Position numbers and translations under genes: made by a program. Of a stretch of 64,000 bases of DNA, positions 1 to 8,989 are shown one piece after another. The notes under the pieces are model-generated. The model did not search any database. It had not been told where the DNA came from and was given only the letters and a program-made list of their open reading frames with translations. Origin of the DNA: Pseudoalteromonas sp. '520P1 No. 423' (lineage in GTDB: Bacteria; Pseudomonadota; Gammaproteobacteria; Enterobacterales; Alteromonadaceae); NCBI RefSeq assembly GCF_001269985.1, contig NZ_BBZB01000001.1, positions 806,001-870,000 on the forward strand, given 5' to 3'. Positions within the stretch are counted from its first letter, which is position 1. Every line of letters begins with the position of its first letter.

Positions 1-1
1 G

Positions 2-355
2 AGCGGTATAGCAGTAGCACATCAAGATGAAGTTCATGGTATGAAACAAGAACAGGTTTCTCCAATTATGCGTATCGAACCAAAATATCCTGCTCTAGCT
101 GCCGAAGAAGGCACAGAAGGGGCTGTAGTGTTAGTTTATGATATTACACCTGCTGGTTTGGTTGAAAACGTAAGCGTAGTTACTGCACAGCCTAAAAAAG
201 TATTTGATAAAGTTTCAAAAGTTGCTTTAAGGCAGTGGAAATTTGCTAAAACAGAGCATGGTGCTAAGCGTTTATTAGTACAATTAGATTATGCGATGAG
301 TAAAGATAGTGAAAAAGCGCCTGATTTATTGGAACGTATTAAAGTGACTCACTAA
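2..355 (+). CDS. TonB C-terminal domain protein, 5' end cut by the window edge
   Basis: The reading frame is open to the left window edge: codons before the first visible ATG (position 41) read SGIAVAHQDEVHG, which looks like the end of a signal peptide, so the true start lies outside. The visible part matches the TonB/TolA C-terminal fold: PKYPALAAEEGTEGAVVLVYDI, then a helix and QWKFAKT. Proteins of this type transmit energy from ExbB/ExbD to outer-membrane receptors, or are periplasmic relatives without a membrane anchor. No exbB/exbD is visible here. A strong hairpin terminator follows the stop codon. The family call is fairly secure; the exact role and the length are not. Confidence 0.7.
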   Translation, partial: SGIAVAHQDEVHGMKQEQVSPIMRIEPKYPALAAEEGTEGAVVLVYDITPAGLVENVSVVTAQPKKVFDKVSKVALRQWKFAKTEHGAKRLLVQLDYAMSKDSEKAPDLLERIKVTH

Positions 356-382
356 TTCACTTTTAATGAGAGATAACTTAAG

Positions 383-437
383 CTTGTATATACAAATTTA
401 ATCAATTGAGTAATTTGTATATACAAGTTGTTTTTTA
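383..437 (+). terminator. Hairpin terminator after the TonB-like gene
   Basis: Two 16-nt arms (383-398 and 412-427) are perfect reverse complements around a 13-nt loop, followed by a T-rich tail. The core arm contains the palindrome TTGTATATACAA. Confidence 0.75.
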
Positions 438-595
438 TAAATCATATTTTCATTTTCACTCCCCCAAAGCCCGCTATTTATAAGCAAAAAACCATATTAA
501 AGAGACTTAACAGGTACCCCCCTTATTTTGAGGATTAAAAAACGTTATCATATTACTGCAGCCGTTGTGATATTAGCGTAGTTAAGGAAATTGTA

Positions 596-1489
596 GTGGG
601 TTCAGTGTTATCAAAAGTTAGACAGTTCGTTTCTATAGGGTTTTATGCGATAAATACCTTTTTTTGGGTATTGCCTATTATTATTTGTGGATTTTTAAAA
701 TTAATCCCTATTAAGCCGTGGCAGCAGTTTATAAGCTGGATTGCTAAATTTTTAGCGAGTCGCTGGGTTGCTTGTAACTCACTCATTCAAAATATAATGA
801 CACCATTTAAATTAGAAGTGACAGGTTTAGATGATTTACAACCGAAAGATTGGTATTTGGTTATTGCAAATCACCAAAGCTGGGTTGATATTTTAGTGAT
901 GCAACGTTTATTACATAATCGTATTCCATTTTTAAACTTCTTTTTGAAAAAAGAACTTATTTATGTGCCATTTTTAGGGTTAGCATGGTGGGCATTAGAC
1001 TTTCCATTTATGTCACGTACCAGCAAAGCACAATTAAAAAAGAACCCATCACTACGTGGAAAAGATATAGAAACAACTCGAAAAGCATGTGAAAAATTCA
1101 AAGAAGTACCTGTAAGTATTGTGAATTTTGTTGAAGGTACACGCTTTACTGAAAATAAACATAAAAGGCAGAAAAGTCCTTTTCAGCAATTGTTAAAACC
1201 AAAAGCGGGTGGCATTGCTTTTGTTTTACAGGCTATGGGCGATCAACTCTCTAAAATAGTGAATATCACCATACATTACCCTGATGGCATACCTAATTTT
1301 GTTGATTTTGCTAGCGGTAAAGTAAAGCGTATTCAAGTACATGTTGAAGTGATGCCAATTAGGGATGCATTAATCGGTGACTATACTAATGATACTGACT
1401 TTAGGGTGCAGTTTCAGTCTGAGCTAAATAAAATGTGGCAAGATAAAGAGCAAAACATGAAAAAGCTATCTGAAAATGAGGTTGCTTAA
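596..1489 (+). CDS. yihG: 1-acylglycerol-3-phosphate acyltransferase-like membrane protein (YihG family)
   Basis: This 297-residue protein has a hydrophobic N-terminus (about residues 12-38) and the PlsC/LPLAT signatures: NHQSWVD at 92-98 (the NHxxxxD catalytic motif) and FVEGTR at 178-183 (acceptor-binding motif). The family transfers an acyl chain onto lysophosphatidic acid in the inner membrane. The RRTSK-less region and overall length fit the YihG branch rather than PlsC, which is shorter. The start is a GTG preceded by AAGGAA. It is followed 28 bp downstream by the MscS-type channel on the same strand, so the two may be co-transcribed; both affect the inner membrane. The substrate is inferred only from the family. 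Confidence 0.85.
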   Translation: MGSVLSKVRQFVSIGFYAINTFFWVLPIIICGFLKLIPIKPWQQFISWIAKFLASRWVACNSLIQNIMTPFKLEVTGLDDLQPKDWYLVIANHQSWVDILVMQRLLHNRIPFLNFFLKKELIYVPFLGLAWWALDFPFMSRTSKAQLKKNPSLRGKDIETTRKACEKFKEVPVSIVNFVEGTRFTENKHKRQKSPFQQLLKPKAGGIAFVLQAMGDQLSKIVNITIHYPDGIPNFVDFASGKVKRIQVHVEVMPIRDALIGDYTNDTDFRVQFQSELNKMWQDKEQNMKKLSENEVA

Positions 1490-1517
1490 ACTTTAAGTTT
1501 CACTAAAAGGAATTCAA

Positions 1518-2702
1518 ATGAGCCCGCTACAAACACTGATTTTACCTTGGTTAGCTAACATGCCTGAGGCTGGTTTAATATCTGCGATTATCGCAGTATT
1601 ATTAGGTATTAGTTTACTAGTTGTAGTGTACTTATTTGCAAGTCGCTTATTATTACCAACCTTGCAGAAAATCGCTTTATACTTCTCGCCAAAAACAATA
1701 GGTCCTTTAAGTCATTTAATCCATAAACTTGATCGAAGACTCTCGGTTTTGTTTTGTACAATTTTATTCTTAACAACCTTTCATTTTATTTACCCTTCTA
1801 CAGAGTTACTTACATCTATATTTAAATCAGGCGGGCAAATTCTCTTAGTCATTTATGCAGGCTTAATATTTAGCTCTGTTGTGAGTATTGCTGGGGCGAT
1901 ATATAACCAACTCTCTTTTTCTAAAGATGTGCCTATTCAAGGCTTAATCCAAGTCATTAAATTAGTCACCTTTATTGTAGCTGCTATTCTGGTTTTTAGT
2001 ATCATGATAGGTAAAACACCCGCTTACATTTTATCGGGTTTTGGTGCGTTAGCTGCCGTTATTTTGCTGGTATTTAAAGATACAATTCTTGGATTTGTTG
2101 CTAGCATTCAAATAGCAGCTAATCGCTTAGTAACTTATGGTGATTGGATTGAAGTAAAAAGTTTTGGTGCTGATGGTGAGGTTGAAGAGTTAGGGTTAAA
2201 TACTGTAAAAGTACGCAACTGGGATAAAACAATAACGACAATACCTACCTATGCACTTATCTCGGATTCATTTAAAAACTGGCGTGGCATGTCTGAGTCT
2301 GGCGGCCGCAGAATCAAACGATCTATGAATATTGATATGTTATCAATATCAATCGTTACAGAATCAATGCAAAATGAATTAATCAATAATGAAAACCTGC
2401 AAGGGTTTTTACTTAAAAATGTAAAGCCTTTAGTGGGACAAACGAATATTGGTTTATTTCGTCAATATGCAGAATTTTATTTAAAGCAACATGTCAGTTT
2501 GAATCAAAATTTAACTTTAATGGTACGTGAACTACAGCCAACAGAGCACGGTTTGCCAATAGAGTTTTATTGTTTCAGCCAAGATAAGCGCTGGATCCCT
2601 TATGAGCACCTTCAAGCCGATATTATTGACCATTTTTTAGCGATGTTATTAATTTTTAAATTAAAACCTTACCAAAGCATTAGCGGCGAATTAAAACTAT
2701 AA
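1518..2702 (+). CDS. ybdG: Mechanosensitive ion channel, MscS family (YbdG-like)
   Basis: This 394-residue inner-membrane protein has four to five N-terminal hydrophobic segments followed by the MscS pore helix and beta domain. The pore-lining region (SGFGALAAVILLVFKD, about residues 173-188) and the downstream stretch TITTIPTYALISDSFKNWRG resemble E. coli YbdG (MscM) more than MscS itself. Such channels open on hypo-osmotic shock and release small solutes. The start ATG has the clear ribosome site AAAAGGAA. Its stop codon overlaps by 6 bp the end of the convergent sensor gene at 2697. Confidence 0.88.
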   Translation: MSPLQTLILPWLANMPEAGLISAIIAVLLGISLLVVVYLFASRLLLPTLQKIALYFSPKTIGPLSHLIHKLDRRLSVLFCTILFLTTFHFIYPSTELLTSIFKSGGQILLVIYAGLIFSSVVSIAGAIYNQLSFSKDVPIQGLIQVIKLVTFIVAAILVFSIMIGKTPAYILSGFGALAAVILLVFKDTILGFVASIQIAANRLVTYGDWIEVKSFGADGEVEELGLNTVKVRNWDKTITTIPTYALISDSFKNWRGMSESGGRRIKRSMNIDMLSISIVTESMQNELINNENLQGFLLKNVKPLVGQTNIGLFRQYAEFYLKQHVSLNQNLTLMVRELQPTEHGLPIEFYCFSQDKRWIPYEHLQADIIDHFLAMLLIFKLKPYQSISGELKL

Positions 2703-3635
2703 TTTTACAGATAAAATGAGTTGCTGGTTAATATAAGTTAATTCAGCATCTTGTCTAAAAAACATCTCGTATTGCTTAAGTATTTTTCTACGGATCAATC
2801 TAGGTGAGGTGAGTACACCTGAAACTATTAAATACCATTTTCCTTGCTCTATTTGAAAAGAAATAGATAAAGGGGATGCTATTTTTTGATTTAATAATGT
2901 CAATAAATTATAAATACAAAGCGGTGGTATAGTTATATTTTGCGCTAAAATGTGAGGTAAATCTATAATATTAATTTCGCCAGAATTAGCCAAGCACTGC
3001 ATGTGCTTAACGGCTTGAAGTTCTTCACCAATAAGCACATTATCAAGTTTACTCGCCTTAAGTTTATAACGTAATAGCTCAGCTAAGTCTGTAATGGCAT
3101 TTGATGCTAATTCTTCATCTTGTTCAATTAATTCTTCAATATTATCTAGACTCTGATAAAGAAACTCTGGTTGTATTTGTTGTGCTAAAATTTTTAAATT
3201 TAATTTTTGATTATCTTGCTCAAGCTTGCTTTTCTCTCTGGCTGATAAAGCCATTTGATAGCCGATACACCAAATAATATGAATATTTATGCTGATGGCA
3301 ATGAGGCCGTAATAGAGTTTATCCCTATTTGTTGATTCTGAGTCCCAGAGGATGGTGAGTAAATTCAACGGAAAAAGCAAAACTAAATTAGTTAATACAA
3401 TGGCAATCAAAATACTAAATAGCTTTTTTAAAGTTGAGGCCGCTTTATTTTTTGCAATTATTTTTCGTGCGACATAGTGCAATACCATTAAATTCATAAT
3501 GATAAAAATGAGCCAATCATGTGTATATGCAAGTACTTTTTTTGCTTCAACAACGCTCAATGCGATTAAGGGTAAAGTCGTTAATAGAATAAATATTAGT
3601 ACCTGGGCTAGCCAGTAATCGGTAAGTCTACGCAT
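2697..3635 (-). CDS. LytS-like sensor protein with degenerate kinase core (probable pseudokinase)
   Basis: The protein has four or five hydrophobic N-terminal segments, a short coiled region and a His_kinase (LytS/YehU)-type domain. At the phosphoacceptor position the family has PHFLFN; here it reads PEFLYQ, so the histidine is replaced by Glu. The ATP-binding N-box seen in its neighbour (ENAIKHG) is also not recognisable, and the C-terminal ATPase region is shortened. I therefore infer a non-catalytic partner. A TTG at 3650 could start the frame, but the ATG at 3635 is preferred; it overlaps the stop of the upstream kinase gene (ATGCGTAG), which implies translational coupling. No LytTR-type response regulator is adjacent. 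Confidence 0.75.
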   Translation of the reverse strand: MRRLTDYWLAQVLIFILLTTLPLIALSVVEAKKVLAYTHDWLIFIIMNLMVLHYVARKIIAKNKAASTLKKLFSILIAIVLTNLVLLFPLNLLTILWDSESTNRDKLYYGLIAISINIHIIWCIGYQMALSAREKSKLEQDNQKLNLKILAQQIQPEFLYQSLDNIEELIEQDEELASNAITDLAELLRYKLKASKLDNVLIGEELQAVKHMQCLANSGEINIIDLPHILAQNITIPPLCIYNLLTLLNQKIASPLSISFQIEQGKWYLIVSGVLTSPRLIRRKILKQYEMFFRQDAELTYINQQLILSVKL

Positions 3636-4755
3636 GTTTATTTTTATCAAAGTTATATGGAAGTACTAAGCTAACATGATAATTATTATCAGTTGTTAAG
3701 CCAAACTTAAGTTTATAGTTTTTATCAAAAATTAAATCTAACCTTTTTTGTAAATTGGTGAGTCCTGTTTTAGTACCATCAGCAGTAAAGTCAGGTTTGA
3801 TTGGGTTAATAACTTCTAAAGTGAGTTTGCCACGATAGATTCTGGCACGAATAGTAATACAGCCGCCATGCATAATAGGTGCGATACCATGTTTAATTGC
3901 ATTTTCTATAAAGGTAAATAAGCTCATCGTTGGTATTTTTGCGTTGAGTGCTTTTTGATCTACAAGCCACTGCAATTCTAACCTTTCTTCAAATCGTACT
4001 TTTTCTAACTTCAGATAATGTTTACATAATTCTATTTCTTGTTGTAACTCTAATTGGTGTTGTTTGTTTTCAAAATGATGATGAAACAAAGCTCTAAATT
4101 GTTGTAGTAGTTTTTTTGCTTCAGTTTTATCCTCAAATAACATGCCCCTAATGCTATTTAATGCGTTAAATAAAAAATGAGGATTAAGCTGGTAAGTCAG
4201 AATATCCAGTTGTTGTTTTTTTAACTCTTTGAATAATCTTTTTTTATGTAAATAAGCAACAAATTGTAAAAATGATAATGCCCATAAGCAATAAAATAAG
4301 CTATGTACAAAGGCTTCAGCTAAAAATATGCCAATGCCTGTTTTATTTTCATATCCTGAATTAGGTGAAGGGGACTGGAAGCCGATATGAACTGAGTTCT
4401 TATTATCACTATCTGTGTTTGTTTCAGTTTTTATTTGCAATAAAAATGTACCAGGGACTGAGGCTGTATGAGTATAAGTTGCACTGGCAAAGCCTGTGAT
4501 AAAAGAGAAAAAAATAGCGCTGAGGTATATCGTTTTAGTGGTGTGTTTTTTAAATTGAATATATTTAATAGGAGAATAAATAAATACTAAAGGGAGCAAA
4601 ACTATAAGCGCGCAGTTATGTAAAAAAGTACTAATTGTACTTTTATCAAATTCAAACGGAGTAAACTGGATTTCAAGATAGATGCATGCCAGTAATAGAA
4701 TTTGCAAGCTTTGAAAGATGATTAAGCTTTTATACTGACGAAATATTTTTTGCAC
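3628..4755 (-). CDS. LytS/YehU-type sensor histidine kinase
   Basis: This 375-residue protein has several N-terminal membrane segments, a periplasmic stretch of about 50 residues (near 100-145) and a cytoplasmic His_kinase domain with the canonical motif NPHFLFNALNSI (near residue 190). An HATPase follows with N-box FIENAIKHG and G-box GTKTGLTNLQKRL. This family autophosphorylates the His of PHFLFN and normally passes phosphate to a LytTR regulator, but none is encoded next to it. The start is GTG. The downstream gene begins inside its last codons and encodes a degenerate copy of the same architecture, so the two probably form a heteromeric sensor. Confidence 0.87.
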   Translation of the reverse strand: MQKIFRQYKSLIIFQSLQILLLACIYLEIQFTPFEFDKSTISTFLHNCALIVLLPLVFIYSPIKYIQFKKHTTKTIYLSAIFFSFITGFASATYTHTASVPGTFLLQIKTETNTDSDNKNSVHIGFQSPSPNSGYENKTGIGIFLAEAFVHSLFYCLWALSFLQFVAYLHKKRLFKELKKQQLDILTYQLNPHFLFNALNSIRGMLFEDKTEAKKLLQQFRALFHHHFENKQHQLELQQEIELCKHYLKLEKVRFEERLELQWLVDQKALNAKIPTMSLFTFIENAIKHGIAPIMHGGCITIRARIYRGKLTLEVINPIKPDFTADGTKTGLTNLQKRLDLIFDKNYKLKFGLTTDNNYHVSLVLPYNFDKNKHA

Positions 4756-4927
4756 AATGCGTTCCGGTTTTATTCTCGAAACGTGACCTTAATTGTTTTT
4801 ATTCAAAATGGCAATTTTATAGCGCTTCAAATAGATAATTTCTATTTTACAATATGTGGAAGTTAAAGCATTTTTGAGAGAACTTCATTTATTAGAGCAC
4901 TACGAATAAATGAAGTTTTTAGATTTA

Positions 4928-5632
4928 TTAATCTTCGTCTTTATCTACAACAACAAATGCGGCTGCATTGTAGTTATCAGTTGTTTCTGGTGCGATGAAA
5001 ATAGTATGGAATTCATCTTCAACAGGTTCAATTGTATATTCAAGAATTGGCGCAATTGAATCTGCTTTAGTAATTTTAAGTTGAGTATTGTCAATATTTA
5101 AATTGATGTACTCACTACCATCACCATATTCTAAATCTTCAGCGACTAATTTATCTCCGATATACACATCGATTAAACCGGTGTTTGATGAGAAAGTATG
5201 CATAATAATTACACGATATTGGTTATCTGCAATGTCTTCGTCTTTTACAAAAACAGCACCTAATGTCGGCTCAAGTTGTGAGTCTTCATTTTGATCAAGG
5301 TAAGCAAAAACAACATATTCTTCATCATGAGATAAACTAAAAGATGTTTTTTCGATTACATCTTCTAAAGTATTACCGTCAGTCGCTTTAAATGAATAGC
5401 TAGAATATAATTTATCTTGATATAAGGTTTGTTCAATAGTTGCTTGTCCGTACTCGAGCGCTGAATCAGGAGATAGAGACACTTCTTCATCATTATTCTT
5501 ATCAAACCATATAATGTTTAATTCGTTATTAACTAAGTTAATAGCTGTAACGTCGCTTTCATACGTCTCGTCACTCGTACAACCTGTTAAAATTAAGCTG
5601 GTTGTCAGTAATGCAATTATTGATGCTTTCAT
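4928..5632 (-). CDS. Lipoprotein, possibly DUF4397-like
   Basis: A 234-residue exported protein. The N-terminus is a lipoprotein signal ending in the lipobox LTGC (Cys18), so the mature protein is lipid-anchored after cleavage. The rest is acidic and beta-rich; a stretch around residue 150 (GLIDVYIGDKLVAEDLEYG) resembles the repeated DUF4397 fold, which occurs in surface or periplasmic beta-sandwich proteins of unknown function. It stands alone: the next gene upstream is divergent. The lipoprotein call is secure; the domain call is from pattern memory only. Confidence 0.7.
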   Translation of the reverse strand: MKASIIALLTTSLILTGCTSDETYESDVTAINLVNNELNIIWFDKNNDEEVSLSPDSALEYGQATIEQTLYQDKLYSSYSFKATDGNTLEDVIEKTSFSLSHDEEYVVFAYLDQNEDSQLEPTLGAVFVKDEDIADNQYRVIIMHTFSSNTGLIDVYIGDKLVAEDLEYGDGSEYINLNIDNTQLKITKADSIAPILEYTIEPVEDEFHTIFIAPETTDNYNAAAFVVVDKDED

Positions 5633-5824
5633 ATAAATAAACTAAATTCAAAAGGAGGTGTGTTTTTATTATACATTTTCATAGATGCGGGAAACTGTAG
5701 CCAAATGTTACCAACACAGGTAAATAGTGTAATCAAAGCGACAAACATAGAGAAATACATTAAAATGGCGATGTTTTCTACTTTTGCAAAGCAAGGATTT
5801 TTGCACTTATTTTAGGTGTAACTT

Positions 5825-6604
5825 TTGAAAAAAATCATATCTTATAAAATGATATTTTTAATACTTTTACTGATGTTTGATATGCCAGTTGCGATAGCAC
5901 ATCATCCGCAAATCGTTATAGGTATTAATCATGCACCCCCGTATACTTTTGTCGATACAAATCAACAAGGCTCTGGGATTATATTGGATATAATGCAGCG
6001 CATTGAAGTTGATGTTGGTTTTGAATTAGAGGTTGTATCTTGTCCGTTTCCTCGTTGCTTGAAAATGGCTAAAGAAGGCAAAATAGATATGTTGGGTGGT
6101 TTAATTAAAAACCCGCAAAGAAATGACTATTTAGACTTTATCGAACCAGCTTATATGGTATTAAATTCGTCCTTTGTATTTTATGCTTTGAAAGATAATA
6201 ATATTGAAGTTAATACTTATGAGCAACTCTCAAATAAACGTATTGCTGTTACAAGAAAAGCAGCACATTTTGAACGATTTGATAATGATTTAACACTCGA
6301 TAAAGTTTTAGTCTCTTCTGAGAAGGTTGCTATGGATATGTTACTCAAAGACCGTGTTGACATTGTTATTGCAGTGGAAGAAACCGCTGACTATTCCTTA
6401 AAATACTTAAATCAAGATCGTCATAAATTGCAGAAATTAAATTATAGATATACAGATACTATTTTGGGTTATGCAGCTTTCTCACGTAAATATCATAATT
6501 TAGAGATTTTAAATAAAATAAAACAAAAAATGCGTGATTTTCAAAAAAATGGCATGTTAACCGAGCTTGTAAAACCTTATAATTTACCTCCAATTAATGA
6601 ATAG
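5825..6604 (+). CDS. Periplasmic solute-binding protein, family 3 (orphan)
   Basis: A 259-residue protein with a signal peptide (hydrophobic run then AIAHH) followed by the SBP_bac_3 fold: an early VIGINHAPPYTF strand, the GIILDIMQRI helix, the GKIDMLGG segment and LSNKRIAVTRKAA at the hinge. These proteins bind amino acids or related small ligands. No permease or ATPase gene is adjacent, so it may be a stand-alone sensor-type binding protein of the sort common in Alteromonadales. The start is TTG at 5825 with AGGTG just upstream; the next ATG (5846) would remove the positive charges of the signal peptide. Confidence 0.78.
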   Translation: MKKIISYKMIFLILLLMFDMPVAIAHHPQIVIGINHAPPYTFVDTNQQGSGIILDIMQRIEVDVGFELEVVSCPFPRCLKMAKEGKIDMLGGLIKNPQRNDYLDFIEPAYMVLNSSFVFYALKDNNIEVNTYEQLSNKRIAVTRKAAHFERFDNDLTLDKVLVSSEKVAMDMLLKDRVDIVIAVEETADYSLKYLNQDRHKLQKLNYRYTDTILGYAAFSRKYHNLEILNKIKQKMRDFQKNGMLTELVKPYNLPPINE

Positions 6605-6717
6605 TTTAAGTTTCTGGTTACAGGTTTGTGATTTAATGTAATCGCTTCATCTTGTGTTCAGTTAATTTTATTTATTATTGCGTTATCGCTTTATAAAAAT
6701 CCTTTAGGGAATGAATC

Positions 6718-7347
6718 ATGTTATTGAAAAAAACACTTGTACCGGTCGTTGTGGCTTCACTTGTATTAACTGGCTGTGCATCTACCAACGCTGAAAAAGG
6801 CGCTGTGATTGGTGCTATTTCAGGTGCTGTTTTAGGTAAAGCAACTAGTAATCATAAAAATAAACGCGCTGTATTTGGTGCGGCAATTGGTGCTATTGCA
6901 GGTGCTGCGATTGGCGATTATATGGATAAGCAAGAACAGGCTTTTCGTGATGAGTTATCAGGTTCTGGTATTGATGTAGTGCGTGAAGGTGATAATTTAC
7001 GTTTGATCATGCCTTCGAATATTACATTTGCAACAGGTCAGTCATATATCACATCTGGTTTTCACACGACTTTAAACGATGTAGCTAAAGTACTTGTTAA
7101 GTTTGATAAAACATTATTAAGCATCGAAGGGCATACAGATAGTTCAGGTGCAGCTGATTTTAATCAAAAACTTTCAGAGCAACGTGCTACAAGCGTTAAA
7201 TCATACCTAATGAATCAAAACATTTTAGCAGCGCGTTTAAATACGACAGGCTATGGTGAAACACAGCCAGTAGCGGCTAATAATACAGCGCAAAATAAAG
7301 CATTAAACCGCCGTGTTGAGATTCAAATTGTGCCTAATGAAGCATAA
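6718..7347 (+). CDS. OmpA-family outer-membrane lipoprotein (YiaD-like)
   Basis: A 209-residue lipoprotein. The signal ends in the lipobox LTGC (Cys20), followed by a glycine-zipper segment (about residues 28-66, rich in GAxxG and GAAIG). The C-terminal OmpA peptidoglycan-binding domain has the characteristic IEGHTDSSG and NRRVEI motifs. It probably anchors the outer membrane to peptidoglycan. Glycine-zipper plus OmpA proteins of this length are similar to E. coli YiaD. The ribosome site TTAGGGAATGA precedes the ATG. The gene is monocistronic; the next gene is convergent. Confidence 0.88.
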   Translation: MLLKKTLVPVVVASLVLTGCASTNAEKGAVIGAISGAVLGKATSNHKNKRAVFGAAIGAIAGAAIGDYMDKQEQAFRDELSGSGIDVVREGDNLRLIMPSNITFATGQSYITSGFHTTLNDVAKVLVKFDKTLLSIEGHTDSSGAADFNQKLSEQRATSVKSYLMNQNILAARLNTTGYGETQPVAANNTAQNKALNRRVEIQIVPNEA

Positions 7348-7375
7348 AACTGCTTGAAGCTAGGAGATAAGGTTT

Positions 7376-7413
7376 TCTTCTAGCTTCTAGCTTCTAGCTT
7401 CTAGTTTCTAGCT
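7376..7413. repeat. Heptamer tandem repeat (unit CTTCTAG / CTAGAAG)
   Basis: About five head-to-tail copies of a 7-bp unit, one with a single change (CTAGTTT), lie between two convergent genes and end exactly at the stop codon of the ridA-like gene. A different heptamer array occupies the same position relative to queG at 56654-56734. Confidence 0.85.
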
Positions 7414-7763
7414 TAAATTTCAGCTGCTACTACTGAGATTTCTACTAGTAATACATCACGTGCCATACTTGCTTGAACACATGCACGTGCCGGCGCATAA
7501 CCTTCATTTACCCAGTTATCCCATACTTCATTCATTTGAGCAAAATCAGCCATATCTTTAATATAAATTGTTGCTGATAATATATGGTTTCTATCACTGC
7601 CAGCTTGTTCAAGTAATGAATCTACTTTATCTAACATAGTCTGAGTTTGCTCTTTGATTCCTTGTGTCGCATCGGCACATACTTGGCCACACAAATAAAT
7701 TGTACCGTTATGTTTTACAATTCGGCTCATGCGTTGTTTTGTTTCTAGGCGCTCAATCGTCAT
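7413..7763 (-). CDS. RidA-family protein (YjgF/YER057c/UK114)
   Basis: About 116 residues, matching the small trimeric RidA fold: the [19 protein letters not shown] strand region, a central helix with [14 protein letters not shown], and the C-terminal [19 protein letters not shown], which contains the Arg that binds the substrate carboxylate. RidA proteins hydrolyse reactive enamines/imines made by PLP enzymes. This copy belongs to a divergent subgroup (E-R-L-E-T-K-Q-R-M start), so true deaminase activity is not guaranteed. An ATG at 7775 is possible, but the ATG at 7763 gives the usual family N-terminus. Confidence 0.85.
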   Translation of the reverse strand: MTIERLETKQRMSRIVKHNGTIYLCGQVCADATQGIKEQTQTMLDKVDSLLEQAGSDRNHILSATIYIKDMADFAQMNEVWDNWVNEGYAPARACVQASMARDVLLVEISVVAAEI

Positions 7764-7909
7764 TATTAGTCTCATTTTAAAGGGGTTAACTATTCAACGA
7801 GAGATATTAACAAACTTATGTATTAAACGATCTTTTTAAATCAGCTAGCTAATAAAATTTAATTCTAAGATATAGTGCGTTAAACCAAGATAAATCAATC
7901 AAGCATCTT

Positions 7910-8251
7910 TTGATTGCGCCGACTTTTGGTTTTTATCAATCATTTGAGCAGCGTATTTTATCAACAGGATTAAAATCTCGATTATTTCATAATCTGTTAA
8001 GTGATATTGAAGTTGAGCATGATTTAAAATTTAAATCGCTGTTGCCCGAGCCGCATTTATCGCAAACGCAACAGCAAATTCAAATAGTGCATGATGAAGG
8101 TGATAAATTTGCCCCCTTTGATTTAACTGCTGAGCAAGTATCACAATTTGAACATGTTAACTTAACTGCCACACAAGGCTTAGGGCATGGGCGAGTGATA
8201 AATTCAGAGCAAACATGGCAAGCTTTTTTGAACTTAATGAAAGCGGCTTAA
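7910..8251 (+). pseudogene. Alpha/beta-hydrolase remnant (C-terminal part only)
   Basis: The frame (TTG at 7910, no good ribosome site) encodes what looks like the C-terminal third of an alpha/beta hydrolase: VHDEGDKFAPF carries the acid residue of the triad, and TQGLGHGRVI carries the catalytic His. The N-terminal half with the nucleophile elbow (GxSxG) is absent, and the preceding 130 bp contain no matching frame. I read it as a decayed gene that lost its 5' two-thirds. A genuine small protein is possible but unlikely. Confidence 0.55.
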
Positions 8252-8260
8252 TATAATGAA

Positions 8261-8295
8261 TCCAATAGTATTACTGATAAGCAGATACTATTGGA
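8261..8295. terminator. Intergenic hairpin between convergent genes
   Basis: Perfect 11-bp inverted repeat (TCCAATAGTAT at 8261-8271 and its complement at 8285-8295) with a 13-nt loop and no long T-run. It separates the hydrolase remnant from the convergent nitroreductase-family gene. Confidence 0.45.
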
Positions 8296-8311
8296 ACGTA
8301 TCACTTTGATC

Positions 8312-8989
8312 TTAAATAAAGCTAGCAACTTCATTTAAATCTTTTTTCACTAATGCATGATCGGGTACTGTGGCATCATCAGCTGGATAGCCTGCAATAA
8401 GTAGCATATAGGCTCTTTCGTTATCTGGATTTCGGTTACAAATTTTAGTTAAAAAACTCATAGGTTTTGGCGTATGAGTTAATGTTACTAAGCCGCTATG
8501 ATGTAGTGCTTGAATTAAAAACCCAGTAGCGATGCCAACTGATTCATGAACATAATAATTTTGGTTTTTATCTTCTGCATGGATACCGCCTTTCTTTTGG
8601 CTAAAAATAGCAATTAACCAAGGTGCCGATTCTAAATAAGGTTTGCTGGCATCTGTGCCTAAAGGTTTTAGGGCATCTAGCCATTCTTCACCAGCACGAC
8701 CTTCATAAAATGATTTTTCAAGATTTTCAGCTTCAATACGAATTTGTTTTTTGATATCAGCACTATGAATCGCAACAAAGTGCCAAGGTTGATGGTTTGC
8801 ACCACTAGGTGCCGTGGCCGCAGCTTTTAGGCAAGTTTCTATTATCTCTTTTGGTACGGGTCTATCTGAAAAAGATCGAATAGAATGGCGACGTTTAATG
8901 TTTTCGTAGTTTTCTTTAGCTTTTTCTAGCATTTCATCATGTGGATATTCGATAAAATCAGATAATGGGATATTATTATGTTGTTGCAT
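8312..8989 (-). CDS. Nitroreductase-family flavoprotein resembling iodotyrosine deiodinase
   Basis: A 225-residue FMN protein. The N-terminal part [14 protein letters not shown] and [14 protein letters not shown] is the FMN-binding face of the nitroreductase fold. The extended active-site lid ([19 protein letters not shown], about residues 98-116), the [20 protein letters not shown] helix and the end [12 protein letters not shown] parallel the mammalian iodotyrosine deiodinase (IYD) branch rather than NfsA/NfsB. The IYD branch removes halogens from halotyrosines; bacterial members have been shown to do so. Monocistronic, with ATG at 8989. The fold is secure; the substrate is inferred. Confidence 0.85.
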   Translation of the reverse strand: MQQHNNIPLSDFIEYPHDEMLEKAKENYENIKRRHSIRSFSDRPVPKEIIETCLKAAATAPSGANHQPWHFVAIHSADIKKQIRIEAENLEKSFYEGRAGEEWLDALKPLGTDASKPYLESAPWLIAIFSQKKGGIHAEDKNQNYYVHESVGIATGFLIQALHHSGLVTLTHTPKPMSFLTKICNRNPDNERAYMLLIAGYPADDATVPDHALVKKDLNEVASFI

